NCBI GenBank assembly: GCA_037975125.1
Contig: JAJQOW010000014.1
Span: 2,443,286-2,507,285, forward strand
Length of the DNA stretch: 64,000 nt
From: Latrodectus hesperus
Lineage: Eukaryota; Arthropoda; Arachnida; Araneae; Theridiidae
Direction: 5' to 3'
Under the pieces are notes generated by a model, which saw only the letters and a list, made by a program, of their open reading frames with translations, was not told the DNA's origin and searched no databases. A program made the position numbers and the translations under genes. Shown piece by piece: positions 54,310 through 64,000 of this stretch; position 1 is the stretch's first letter, and each line of letters opens with the position of its first letter.

Positions 54310-54352
54310 TTTATTTTTCTTTTATATATATCTTATATAAAAGAAAAATAAA
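54310..54352. repeat. perfect 19-bp hairpin at the duplication break
   Basis: tttatttttcttttatata (54310-54328) pairs exactly with 54334-54352, loop tatct. It lies precisely at the border where homology to arm A resumes. Confidence 0.85.
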
Positions 54353-54570
54353 TTTCTCTTAGAAATATAGAATGTAATATTTAAAATATTTGCCCCTACA
54401 AACAAATCCAGATTTAACTCTTTTCCTCATTATTTTATAAAGATTTTTCATAAATAACAGTGATATACTCCACTTTTCATATATTATTCATTTTCACATA
54501 TACTTTAATCCAAATGTTAGTATAAAATAAAAGTATGCGACATATAATAGAATATAAATTTATGTATATC

Positions 54571-54707
<137 letters not shown>

Positions 54708-55240
54708 AATTAATATTTTTATGCACGCATTCCTTTTCTTTCTATTAGCCGTTATAAAATATAGTTTTAGGAATAAAATAATAAATTCTATTTTAGAAAA
54801 ATAACGTTAATTTAATTTTTGATTTAGAGATACTTTATTTACTAATAATTAAATAACGTGTCGTATTATTTACGAGTAAATATAATTTTTATAGTAAAAA
54901 ATCCATGAAAATTTTAATTTCATACATTAAGATTGATATTTTAATTTACTTTTAGTAAAATATGTTAATAAATTTAGAAACATTGTTTCTAGTGTTTGTT
55001 GAACAAAAACCTTTGATTTTTTAAAGGTTTTAATAGAAAAAAAAGATAGAAATATGAGTAAAGATAGTTGAAAATTAGTGCTTTCGTTCATGTAACGTTC
55101 GTTATTTTAATGCTTAAAAGTAGTCGCTAAAAATAAATATTTTAAAGCCAATGACCAAAATTATTTCGTATGGGTGAAAATTAAATACGAAAGTAATTGC
55201 TAAATCAAAAATTTCCTTAATTTGTAAAAAACTGCGAGAA

Positions 55241-57271
55241 TAACAAAATATATATTATTCAATGTTTCACTTTCATCGACATTTTTTACTAGTTGTATTG
55301 TAAAAACGAGGCAAAACGTTATAGTTTTTCTCATTTAAAATTCGTATAACTCTAGTAATTGAAAGTGAAATTTTTCCTTTTAAAAATTATTTTATTATTA
55401 CTATATAACCTTTTTTATTATAAAATAAAAAATTGCATATTCTGTAGAGTTTCAGCAGTTAATTTTCAAACTTTATAGTTAAGATTTTTAATTCCTTTTA
55501 AACTTTCTCCAAAAAGTATAAATTTATAATGACTTTTGAAAGACTGGTAATTATTGTTATAGAAGTTAAAACATGAATTCAATGTTATTGTAAAATCTCT
55601 ATTGAATAATAATTCATAGAAATATTTATTTCATAGCAACTGAAAAGAGTTTAATATTTTCCTGCAAATTAGGAATAAAAATGTTTAGATATTTTATTAA
55701 TTTTTACTAAACATTTAATTTATTATTCCATAACATAGTAAATAACCTATGCAATTGCACCAAAATTAACATAAATTATTATTAAATAACTTTTATAATG
55801 TACTATTTTGTATTAGTTTTTATAACTGAATTTCAAAAATTTTAGTTAGTTATATTTCTAAAATCCTAAAACAAGTTTAAGAATTGCTGTTATATCTACT
55901 CATGAACGTAATTAAGCTTCTTTTTAAGCAAACAAATTAAAAGTATGCATATATACATTATTGAAAAAGTGTAGTAAAAGAGATTATGGGTTAATTAAAA
56001 TTGTTTCACCTTTACTTAAAATTATACAATGCATACAGATGTAAGAAACATTCCCCGAATTATTGCGTTTTCATTGATAATATTTTTCCCCATTAATTTA
56101 AGTTTTGATACCACCCACCATTTAAGAAGCTTCATTAATATTTCTATTAAATCAGAGGAAAAATTATAAAAAATATTTTCTTCGAACCACATTCAAACTA
56201 TTTTTACAATGGCTTGTTAACGGTTATTTAATTAGATTTGCCTTAAATATTAATATTTTAAGTAATAACATTTCTGAAGAATTTGTATGCATATTTATAA
56301 ATATAAGCATTATAATCTAGTATGATTCTTATAGCAAATTAGAAAACATCGATTATTTTATGAGAAAAATTTATAACAACATTCCCAATTAAATACTTAT
56401 TTGCATTTCTTCATTAACTTTTTTGTTAGATTTTTGAATAAATAATTATGTTTTGTTTAAAGATGCTTAAAGTTCTCTCTGTATTTTCATTACTTTTTTA
56501 TTATTCTATATTCGAATTTGCATATTATGTGATGCAACTGAATTTTAAATGTTGTTCTTAGATTTTGTGCATATTTATGTTTGGAAATATTATTATTAAA
56601 ATATAGTTTAAAACAGTCAAAACATCAATTGGGATCAATAATTTAAATCCTAATTTAAAAATTTTGAATTCATTATATTTAATAATGGAATCTTGTTTAA
56701 TTGTTTTTGTATGTAACATGAAATTTACTAAAAATGTTTCTTTGAAAATTTTAAATTCAGAAATTTCTTATTTATCTGACAAATAATTGTACGCTATGGC
56801 TAAATAAGAATTGTGTATTTAAATTTGACTATTTTAGAGTACATCGTAATATTTAGCAATTACTGTTGTGTAATAGATAAAGATAAGCCAATTTTCACAT
56901 AAAAGTTTTCCATAAAAAGCTTTCATAAAATTAACTTGAATTTTATTTAAAATGTACTATTTACATAAAATTTGAGCAAAATTAACCTATTTTAACATTT
57001 AATAACATATTATAAAATTATTTATCTCATATATTTTAAATTAAATCATATCTAAAATGAAAATAAGTTCCAATCCAAATATTCTAAAACAACTTTCCTT
57101 GCTATAATAATTTTTAAAATAGATAGCATATTACTTCAGTATAAGGCAAATTTTATGAAACTGAAACGATTTCTTATAATTTTTAATAATCTCTCTCTCT
57201 ATATATATATAAACACTTTTAAAATTTACGCCAGTAAATTGCGTAATTAATTACTTAATTAATTACTCAAT
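55241..57271. other. AT-rich intergenic DNA
   Basis: Nothing recognised except a short CT run followed by TA repeats near 57191-57211. Confidence 0.55.
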
Positions 57272-57532
57272 ACCACCCAACTTGTCTAGTGGTCAGCATG
57301 CCTGACTGTGGATAAGGAGGTCTTGGGTTCGAATCCCGGCTCTTGCAGGGATGTATTTGCTCTATCTATCCTATCTCTTCCTTGTATGAAGGAGGTGTGA
57401 ATGGTTGCCTACCCTATAAACGGGTTCCTATCTATGTGTGCACTGAGTAAGTCTGACTCCACACCAAAAATGGTTCAGTTGGAAAAGTTTAGCAGCGCAC
57501 CCCATGTTGCCAGCTAGGCTGGCATGACAACA
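57272..57532 (+). mobile_element. tRNA-derived SINE, family 1
   Basis: Plus copy with head acccaacttgtctagtggtc, B box gggttcgaatccc near 57326, accctataaacgggttccta body and the tail gctaggctggcatgacaac. aattact occurs on both sides but is too weak to call a duplication. Confidence 0.92.
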
Positions 57533-60500
57533 AAATTACTTTTCAATAAAATGTTTTATAAATATGAAATAATTTTTAACCATTTCATTTTTATGATATT
57601 TGCTGTTGTTATTTTGAAATGCGTTTTGAGTACATAGAATGAAAAATCTTATGATCTCTTGATCATAAGGCTCGATTAATGAATAGCAGGCACAAATATA
57701 ATAAATTATAAAACTATAGAATTCAATACATTTTAATTAAAAAATTAGCAAATTAAATTCCGATATTTTAAAAAATTCTTGTTTTGAATTAAATTACAGA
57801 AAAACACAAAGTTAGAAATCGGAATAAAAAATATGATACCGCTTTTTTGTATCGCACAACTAATATAAATAAAAGCATGCAGAAGTATGATTTTATTTAA
57901 GAATACTTCTCACCTCATATTCTCCTTTATTATTTCTTTACTATATTATATTTATCATTTTTCTTCACTCAACTGTATAATGTTCTCTTTAATTTAATCT
58001 GAATATTTAAAATATTAAACATGCACAGTTAGATCTTACAGAATACAACACATTTAACCTCTATTTTTGTTACAGAAATTAAAAATAACTTCTTTTGTTA
58101 AGCATAGTAATAACATAACACAATAATAGAATTTTGATACACTCTTAAGATTTTGAAATATTTACTTTCAATTTTAACAATAACGTGATATAAATGAAAC
58201 TATATGATTTTCACTATATTCAATAACTTACACTTTATTTTTTATGAAAATAAAAAATTAAGAATTAAATTTACTAATTTATTCTATGATAAGGTACTAA
58301 ACTGAGTCGCAATAAAAAATAAAAACAGTAATCTGTATTGTAAATTGTGTTTTTATCCGGAAAATGTTTTTAAAATTCAATATTATATATTTTAGTACAT
58401 TTAGTACAGTATTTTAGTAAATCTTCTTTCATTATAAATAAAAATTGTAAACATTTAAATAAACTTACGAAATAATTAGATAAACTTAATTGATTATATG
58501 TAACGAATAATTGTATTTAAAAAAATAATGATAATAATTGGAAATTTTTTCTGACAGATTAACATTCTCTAATATTTATATATTATTCTATAAAAATTCA
58601 TTTCACAAACTATGCTTTAAATCATATAGCTTAAATAAATTTTTAAAAAAGAATTAATTAAGAATTTTTATAAAACTTAAATTGTCATCAAATTTATTGG
58701 TGAACATGCAATATAATGTGATTTTAGCATATATTATAGTAATCTGTAAGTAGATATACGTACTAATTTCTATAAATAGAGCAATCTTCATTGATAATAA
58801 ATGAAAATTTATCTTCAAAGCGATGAAACATTCAATAGAAATGGGTTGAACTCTGACATTTTGATGAACGGCATATTGTATTCTCTTTCCACTTGTAAAC
58901 TTGTCTTCTGTTAAATATTAGCATGAATCCAAAGAAAATTGCAACAGATAATATTTGTTTAATAAATTTTAGTAAACTATACAAAATCATTTTTTAAAAT
59001 AATTTAATAAAATTTTATAAAAAAAAACTATGTTAAAAAAAAAAACAATATCCACTTGAGTCAAAAAAATTTAAGCAAATGGCAAGGAATATTATGTATA
59101 AAATTAATGATAATAAACATTTTTTTGTAATTATCATCATAATTTTTGTCATCATTTCTCATATATAAGTGAGTTATAAAATGGATGAAAATAATTCTTT
59201 TAGGTGGTAAATATAAATGTATAATAAGTTCCTACTAAGTAATTTGTTAATATTAAGGCATAAAAAAGAGAATATTAAAACATTTTTTTATATTTTAATC
59301 AAATACTATACATAAATATGTTTCTCAAATTCAAAAATATGCCTTTTCAACATAATGTCTTATAAATGATAAAATTTTTATTGATAATTTTAAGAGAACT
59401 TTTACTTAAAGGAAATTTCGAAATAAAGGCAAAAGCATTCATAAAATGTATTAGTGAAAATTTTTGTTTCAGAATACTTTTAAGCTTTTTTTCGCACACA
59501 CACAACCTAGATTTTATAATTATGTAAATGAACTAATTTAATGTATTATAAAATTGGTTGAAAAATTAGAATAAATTCTAATTTCGCAACCGATTTTATG
59601 ATAGTTTAAATTAGTTCAAATTACTTTTGAAGTGGGGATGAATATATTTGCAGTGAAAAATAGATTTTTGCTTATAATCTTTTACCATTTTCCATGCATT
59701 TTGTTAGCTTAAATCTTTCAATATACATTAATATTAATTTCAAGTGAATAATTTAAGTACAAAAATTATTCCATTAATTCAAATTTATTATATAACTTGA
59801 TTTTAAGTATTCAATAATAGTGAATTATAGTTAAATTAATTTTAATGATTTTTATTGATATGTATAAAATTTTTAATTCTAAAGAAACGATATACATAAC
59901 CGAATTATAAATTATTAAACAATACAGTTAATAAAACATATAACTTATTATTCTTACATTTTGCAATAATATTTAGCAAATTTTTCACGAAAATGTATAA
60001 ATTAATTTATAGTTTCCTATCTTATTTAGTATTTTTCTCGTAAATAATATTAAAACCCTTTTTTACATAATAAAATAAAGTTCATGAAAAGAAAATGATA
60101 CTCGCACACATTTATACTTAATATGAAACTTAAAACTACACAAAAATTTTTTTTATAAAATTTTGGGTATACTTTTAAGTTTACGCGAATTAAAGTAACC
60201 CTAACTCTAAATGAAATGTTTATTTAAGTTAATAAAGCTTCCATTTTTGTCATAGTTGGAAAAATTCACTCTCATAGTTGAAAAATATATAAATACATTT
60301 TTCTATAACAATAGTTTTTTTTCATATTGAAATTAGTTAACTCCATAATATTTCTGACATCTTCCTGGAAAAGTCATGGGAATCAATATTAATTAAAAAT
60401 ATTTAACAGGCTTAGTAATAACATTTTTCATTCTACTGTGAATAAATTGGCAGCAAAAAATTAACACATTACATTACAATACTGTTATATGAAGTTCACA

Positions 60501-61839
60501 TTTAATATTTCTGATTACAAAACTGTTCTTTATCAGCAACGAAATGCAATAAACTTCTTATCTTAATATTCTTTTCAGTTGAAGAATCTAGTTGCGTAAA
60601 TGATTAGTTGAATGAGAATTAGTATAATATTATTTTAAAAACAATTTGCCAATATTTTTCCTCAGATTTCTAAATTTATGAAAGCAGACACAGATATGCA
60701 TATATGCACAGACACATGCATGTAGATACAGATATGAAGTGAAGTGATCATGTATATATATTCATGGTAACAAAACAAATTTTGATATTTGAGTTTAAAT
60801 TATATAAAAGAAAATAGTGTTTAATTTAACATAATAGATATTAATGCAGAATTTTAAAATATGCTGAATTGGAAAAGATATTAATACGGAAAAAAGGATC
60901 AAAATACTTTTTATAAGAAAATATTTTCATATCTGATGTATTTCTGTAGAATAATTAACCAGAGAAACTTTAAAAGAGTAACGTTTTAAATATGTCCATA
61001 ATAAGTAATGGATTAACATTATCCTATTTCAATAGCAAAACAGTGAAAAGCCTTTAGAAAAACTAAAATCTTGCTAAAAGTAAGAATATTTGTAAAATAA
61101 TCTGTGTTATCGATTGTTTAGTATATTTTTTAAATCAAATCATTGTATGGGAGAAAATAAATCAAAGAAAGTATATTTTGAAGCATTCTTCCTATTACAT
61201 TGAATTAATAACTTCTAGCTCAAGTGTTAGGTAACAGCCTAGCTATGCACCAATAAATGTCACATCAAAAATTAATCCTCAATAATAAAAACACCTAGAA
61301 TTTAAGTTTATATTTTGTTAGAATAAATTAAGCTTAAGATCCTTTAACCATGTACACAAAAACACGCAGACATTCTTAGACTTTAAATTTATTTCTAATT
61401 AATCATACTTTGAAAGATGTTGTATTAAAATAAATTCTTGCCATCATACCACACAATATTTATTACAAATTTGTATTTGTATAATTTTCTCCTCAGTGTT
61501 TGCTAATTTATTTTAAATTCATTTCTTAGAAATATGTCATTAAACGTGTAATGTCTTTCATAATTTAAATTCATTTCCATTGTGTAGAAATGTGTTTATG
61601 AGAATTTATTACAAAATCAGTAGTGTAACGTTTAGGAGGCTCAAAAATTTCTAACTTTCATAGTTGAAAATTAGTTATAAGAAATAATATTAGTGAGAAA
61701 TACAACTTCCTTTTGTAATACGTAACTGCCTAAAAATTTTTTTCATTTATAATTTATTTTCACATTTATTAATTTATTCATTAAATTAAATTCGTTTGCT
61801 TAGTAGCTCATTGCATAACAATAATGTAAAATAAATAAA
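57533..61839. other. AT-rich intergenic DNA
   Basis: Over 4 kb without a frame, repeat or terminal repeat that I can support. Confidence 0.55.
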
Positions 61840-61841
61840 TA

Positions 61842-62694
61842 CCGCTGACAACCGTAAATGCGTACACCCTGAAAAAAACATGCAAATAACATGAAATTTA
61901 CTACATCCATTAGCGTAGGTGACATGACGACATGCATCAGCCCAGACGCTCTTTCAAATCACTTTCAAAGCGCTATTTAAGGACTGGAAATAATTTCGAC
62001 GATTTCAAGTTTGGCAATTGTGATTTTCTTATGGTTTTTTTAATGATCAAGTCTATGTCTTTTGTAGAAAACAGCTATCATTTTGTGATCAAGTGTCCGA
62101 ATTCGACAAAGGAAGGATAGTGGCCTACCGAGGTTGTGGATTCCCTTTCAGAGAAATCGGTAGTCGGTTGGACGAAATCAAACAACTGTAATGTGGATAT
62201 GCGGTGTTGTAGCCAGTTGTCCTTCCTTACTTTTACGGCTTACCCACAGCCTTATTTCAACAGGATAAGACGCGACCACACATGGCACGCATTGTCCAAG
62301 CGTTCCTAGACAATCGCCAGATCGCTTCCATCACCGGTTCGCTCTCCGGACCTTTCGCCTATAGGAAACAAGTGGTCCATGTTTGCTCAATGATTGACCC
62401 AGATTACATCCCCAGCTTCCACACCAGATCATCTTCGGCAACGTGTGGAAACTGCTTGGTCTGCTGCTCCCCAAAACACATCTAAAGTCTCTTTGAATCA
62501 ATGCTAAGGCGTGAGGCAGCAATGATCTCCAACAATGGCGGCCATTCTGTCTACTGATTTTGACAGGAACATATTTCACAGAAGACTATAAATAAAATCT
62601 TTTGATACTTGGTCTCAACATGTTATCAATAAAAGAAATTTTCTTGTGATATCTCTTGTCTTTCCTATTGTTGCAATTTGGGTGGCCAGCAATG
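61842..62694 (+). mobile_element. Tc1-like transposon, internally deleted copy
   Basis: Same family as 36649-38664. The left end ccgctgacaaccgtaaatgc and right end gggtggccagcaatg are flanked by TA at 61840-61841 and 62695-62696. An internal deletion near 62204 joins the N-terminal DNA-binding region directly to the part just before the second catalytic Asp, removing roughly 700 bp relative to the longer copy. Confidence 0.9.
62090..62535 (+). pseudogene. Tc1-like transposase, deleted
   Basis: An N-terminal piece reads RIVAYRGCGFPF-like residues (stop-containing) followed by REIGSRLDEIKQL. After the deletion the sequence reads VVLPYFYGLPTALFQQDKTR, which keeps the second Asp (QQDK), then HMARIVQAFLDNRQIASITG and a shifted tail. 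The first catalytic Asp is deleted. Confidence 0.82.
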
Positions 62695-62696
62695 TA

Positions 62697-63093
62697 TTTC
62701 GAAGTAAAATGCATTAAAAAAACTCCAAAGCCAAACCAAGGAGAATAAAAATTTCAATATTTACTAATTCAAACCTCGAAAACACTTCTAATCAAACGAC
62801 TAAATAATTGCAATAACAGTATGTTTGTAATGTTTATGTTTGATGTATATAGCATTTCGACAAGTGTAGTTGTTTACTAATTACACATATAAAAATATTC
62901 AAGGAAAGAACAATTTTTATTATACTAGATCGAGATTATTCTGACTTCATTTAAGCTTCTAGCAAAAAAAAACTATTACATAGGAAGAGAAAAATAAAAT
63001 TAAAAAATTATGACTTCTTTAAAAGTTTTGATTAATTATTTAATAAATGTGTAAACTGGAAATACTTTTTTACAATATGATTAACAAAAGCAT
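62697..63093. other. AT-rich intergenic DNA
   Basis: Nothing recognised. Confidence 0.55.
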
Positions 63094-63374
63094 CGCCGCG
63101 CGCCCTGTCTAGTGGTCAGCGTCCCTGACTACGGATAGGGAGGTCCTGGGTTTGAATCCCGGTTCGGTCATGATGTACTTTCTCTCTCTATCTATCCTGT
63201 CTTTGTCCTTTCCATGTATGAATGGGTTGTGAATGGTTGACTACCCTATAAACAGGGCCCTATGGCATGTGTGTACTGAGGAAGTCGGATTTCACAACAA
63301 AATAGGGTTCAGTTGAAAAAAGTGGAGCAGCGCACCCTATACTGCCAGCCTAGCTGGCACACGACAACAACAAC
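63094..63374 (+). mobile_element. tRNA-derived SINE, family 1
   Basis: Full-length plus copy: cgccctgtctagtggtcagc head, B box gggtttgaatccc near 63149, accctataaacagggcccta body and the tail cagcctagctggcacacgac with (AAC)n. Flanks acaaaagcatc and acgaaagtata are only weakly similar. Confidence 0.93.
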
Positions 63375-64000
63375 GAAAGTATAAGCAATTAATAATTTTG
63401 AATAGTTCTACACTTCATGCAAAACAATTTTATAGAAATACAAATAAACCTAAAATAAAAACTATATTTAAAATCTATTCAGATGCAAAAAACTGCAAGC
63501 TAAAAATGCATTTTATTAAAAAAAAACTGTTTAAAATATGAATTAACACTTCTTATTCATTTTTCGAAAAAGGAAAACACAAATCTCTATTCTGTTTAAG
63601 AACACGCCACACAATCATGAATAATGTTACCTACTTAAAATGGTTTTATATTCCCTTTAAGAACTAAAACGAAGATAATAATTATCTGTTTGAAAGAGAA
63701 AATAGAAGACGGAAAAAGGCCTTCCACTTTACGAGCTTCCCACTCCATTGCAACAGAAAGTTCCATTTTTAGGTAGTCGTTAGAACAGAGAAAACAAGCT
63801 ATTTGAATAGCAAAGCAATATATCGTTTGAGTGCTGTGCAGAAAGAATGCCTATAAAAAAATCTTCAGAATACAAATGCTCTCTTCTCTTTTAACTGTGA
63901 ATGTCTGTGTTTACATGTAAAGGTAATTTCGTAAATCTTCTTTCCTACGTCATGCCTAATTCTGAAAATAAATGAAAAAATAACTTTTCGAATTCAATGA
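63375..64000. other. intergenic DNA with a less AT-rich block
   Basis: 63700-63960 is more complex than its surroundings and contains a TATA-like cctataaaaaaa near 63850, but no coding frame supports a promoter or exon here. Confidence 0.35.

Larger units (their letters stand above)
50991..54352. other. 3.36-kb segment interrupting arm B
   Basis: Present in arm B only. It contains the chimeric SINE (52185-52496), a (TA)n array and otherwise AT-rich sequence without recognised genes. Its right border is a perfect hairpin (54310-54352). No target duplication or terminal repeat was found, so it may be an insertion in B or a deletion in A. Confidence 0.55.

Noticed and set aside
50991..54352. 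Helitron insertion in arm B
   Set aside because: The border hairpin was suggestive, but there is no 5' TC, no 3' CTRR end and no GC-rich hairpin, so the assignment is unsupported.
63840..63960. Possible promoter or first exon (cctataaaaaaa followed by a gtaa site)
   Set aside because: TATA-like words are frequent in AT-rich DNA and no coding frame follows.

Overview
This is a eukaryotic nuclear window, very AT-rich and without any convincing intact gene. The combination of Tc1/mariner, hAT, piggyBac, pogo/Tigger and Harbinger-type DNA transposon relics, non-LTR retrotransposon tails and several families of tRNA-derived SINEs points to an arthropod. The repeat vocabulary suggests a spider to me, but that is inference and was not searched. 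No rRNA, functional tRNA, CRISPR array or prokaryotic operon structure is visible.

Layout. 1-5.7 kb is AT-rich intergenic DNA with one GC-richer island (1022-1279) and a 255-bp (TA)n array. 5.7-7.2 kb holds a LINE 3' end and a 933-bp long-TIR mariner derivative. 8-10.4 kb holds two SINEs with clear target-site duplications. 11.4-14 kb holds an unidentified broken coding segment, a 26-bp minisatellite, a hAT-type MITE and a 445-bp MITE sitting inside a (TA)n microsatellite. 15.2-19.5 kb holds LINE tails, an unidentified disrupted coding segment split by a 787-bp hAT element, and a second hAT element with an 8-bp duplication. 22.2-32 kb is SINE-rich and contains a Harbinger-like foldback MITE, a broken pogo/Tigger element, mariner copy 2 and one arm of a large inverted duplication. 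32.5-38.7 kb is a DNA-transposon cluster: piggyBac, a mariner-superfamily element and a partly duplicated Tc1 element. 39.6-47.8 kb has more SINEs, LINE remnants (one with reverse transcriptase and RNase H) and mariner copy 3. 48-55 kb has two more hAT MITEs and the second inverted-duplication arm, interrupted by 3.4 kb that includes a chimeric SINE. 55-64 kb is mostly featureless AT-rich DNA with two SINEs and an internally deleted Tc1.

The coding remnants that can be recognised are all from transposons, and nearly all carry stops, frameshifts, deletions or lost catalytic residues. The most informative signals are structural: (1) an inverted duplication of about 1.3 kb with arms 25 kb apart; (2) SINEs built from interchangeable 5' and 3' modules, including a chimera flanked by one imperfect duplication; (3) three copies of one mariner deletion derivative sharing the same architecture; (4) a MITE embedded in (TA)n and rich in GGGCA motifs; (5) a hAT insertion splitting an unidentified reading frame. 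I found no evidence of a new multi-gene system.
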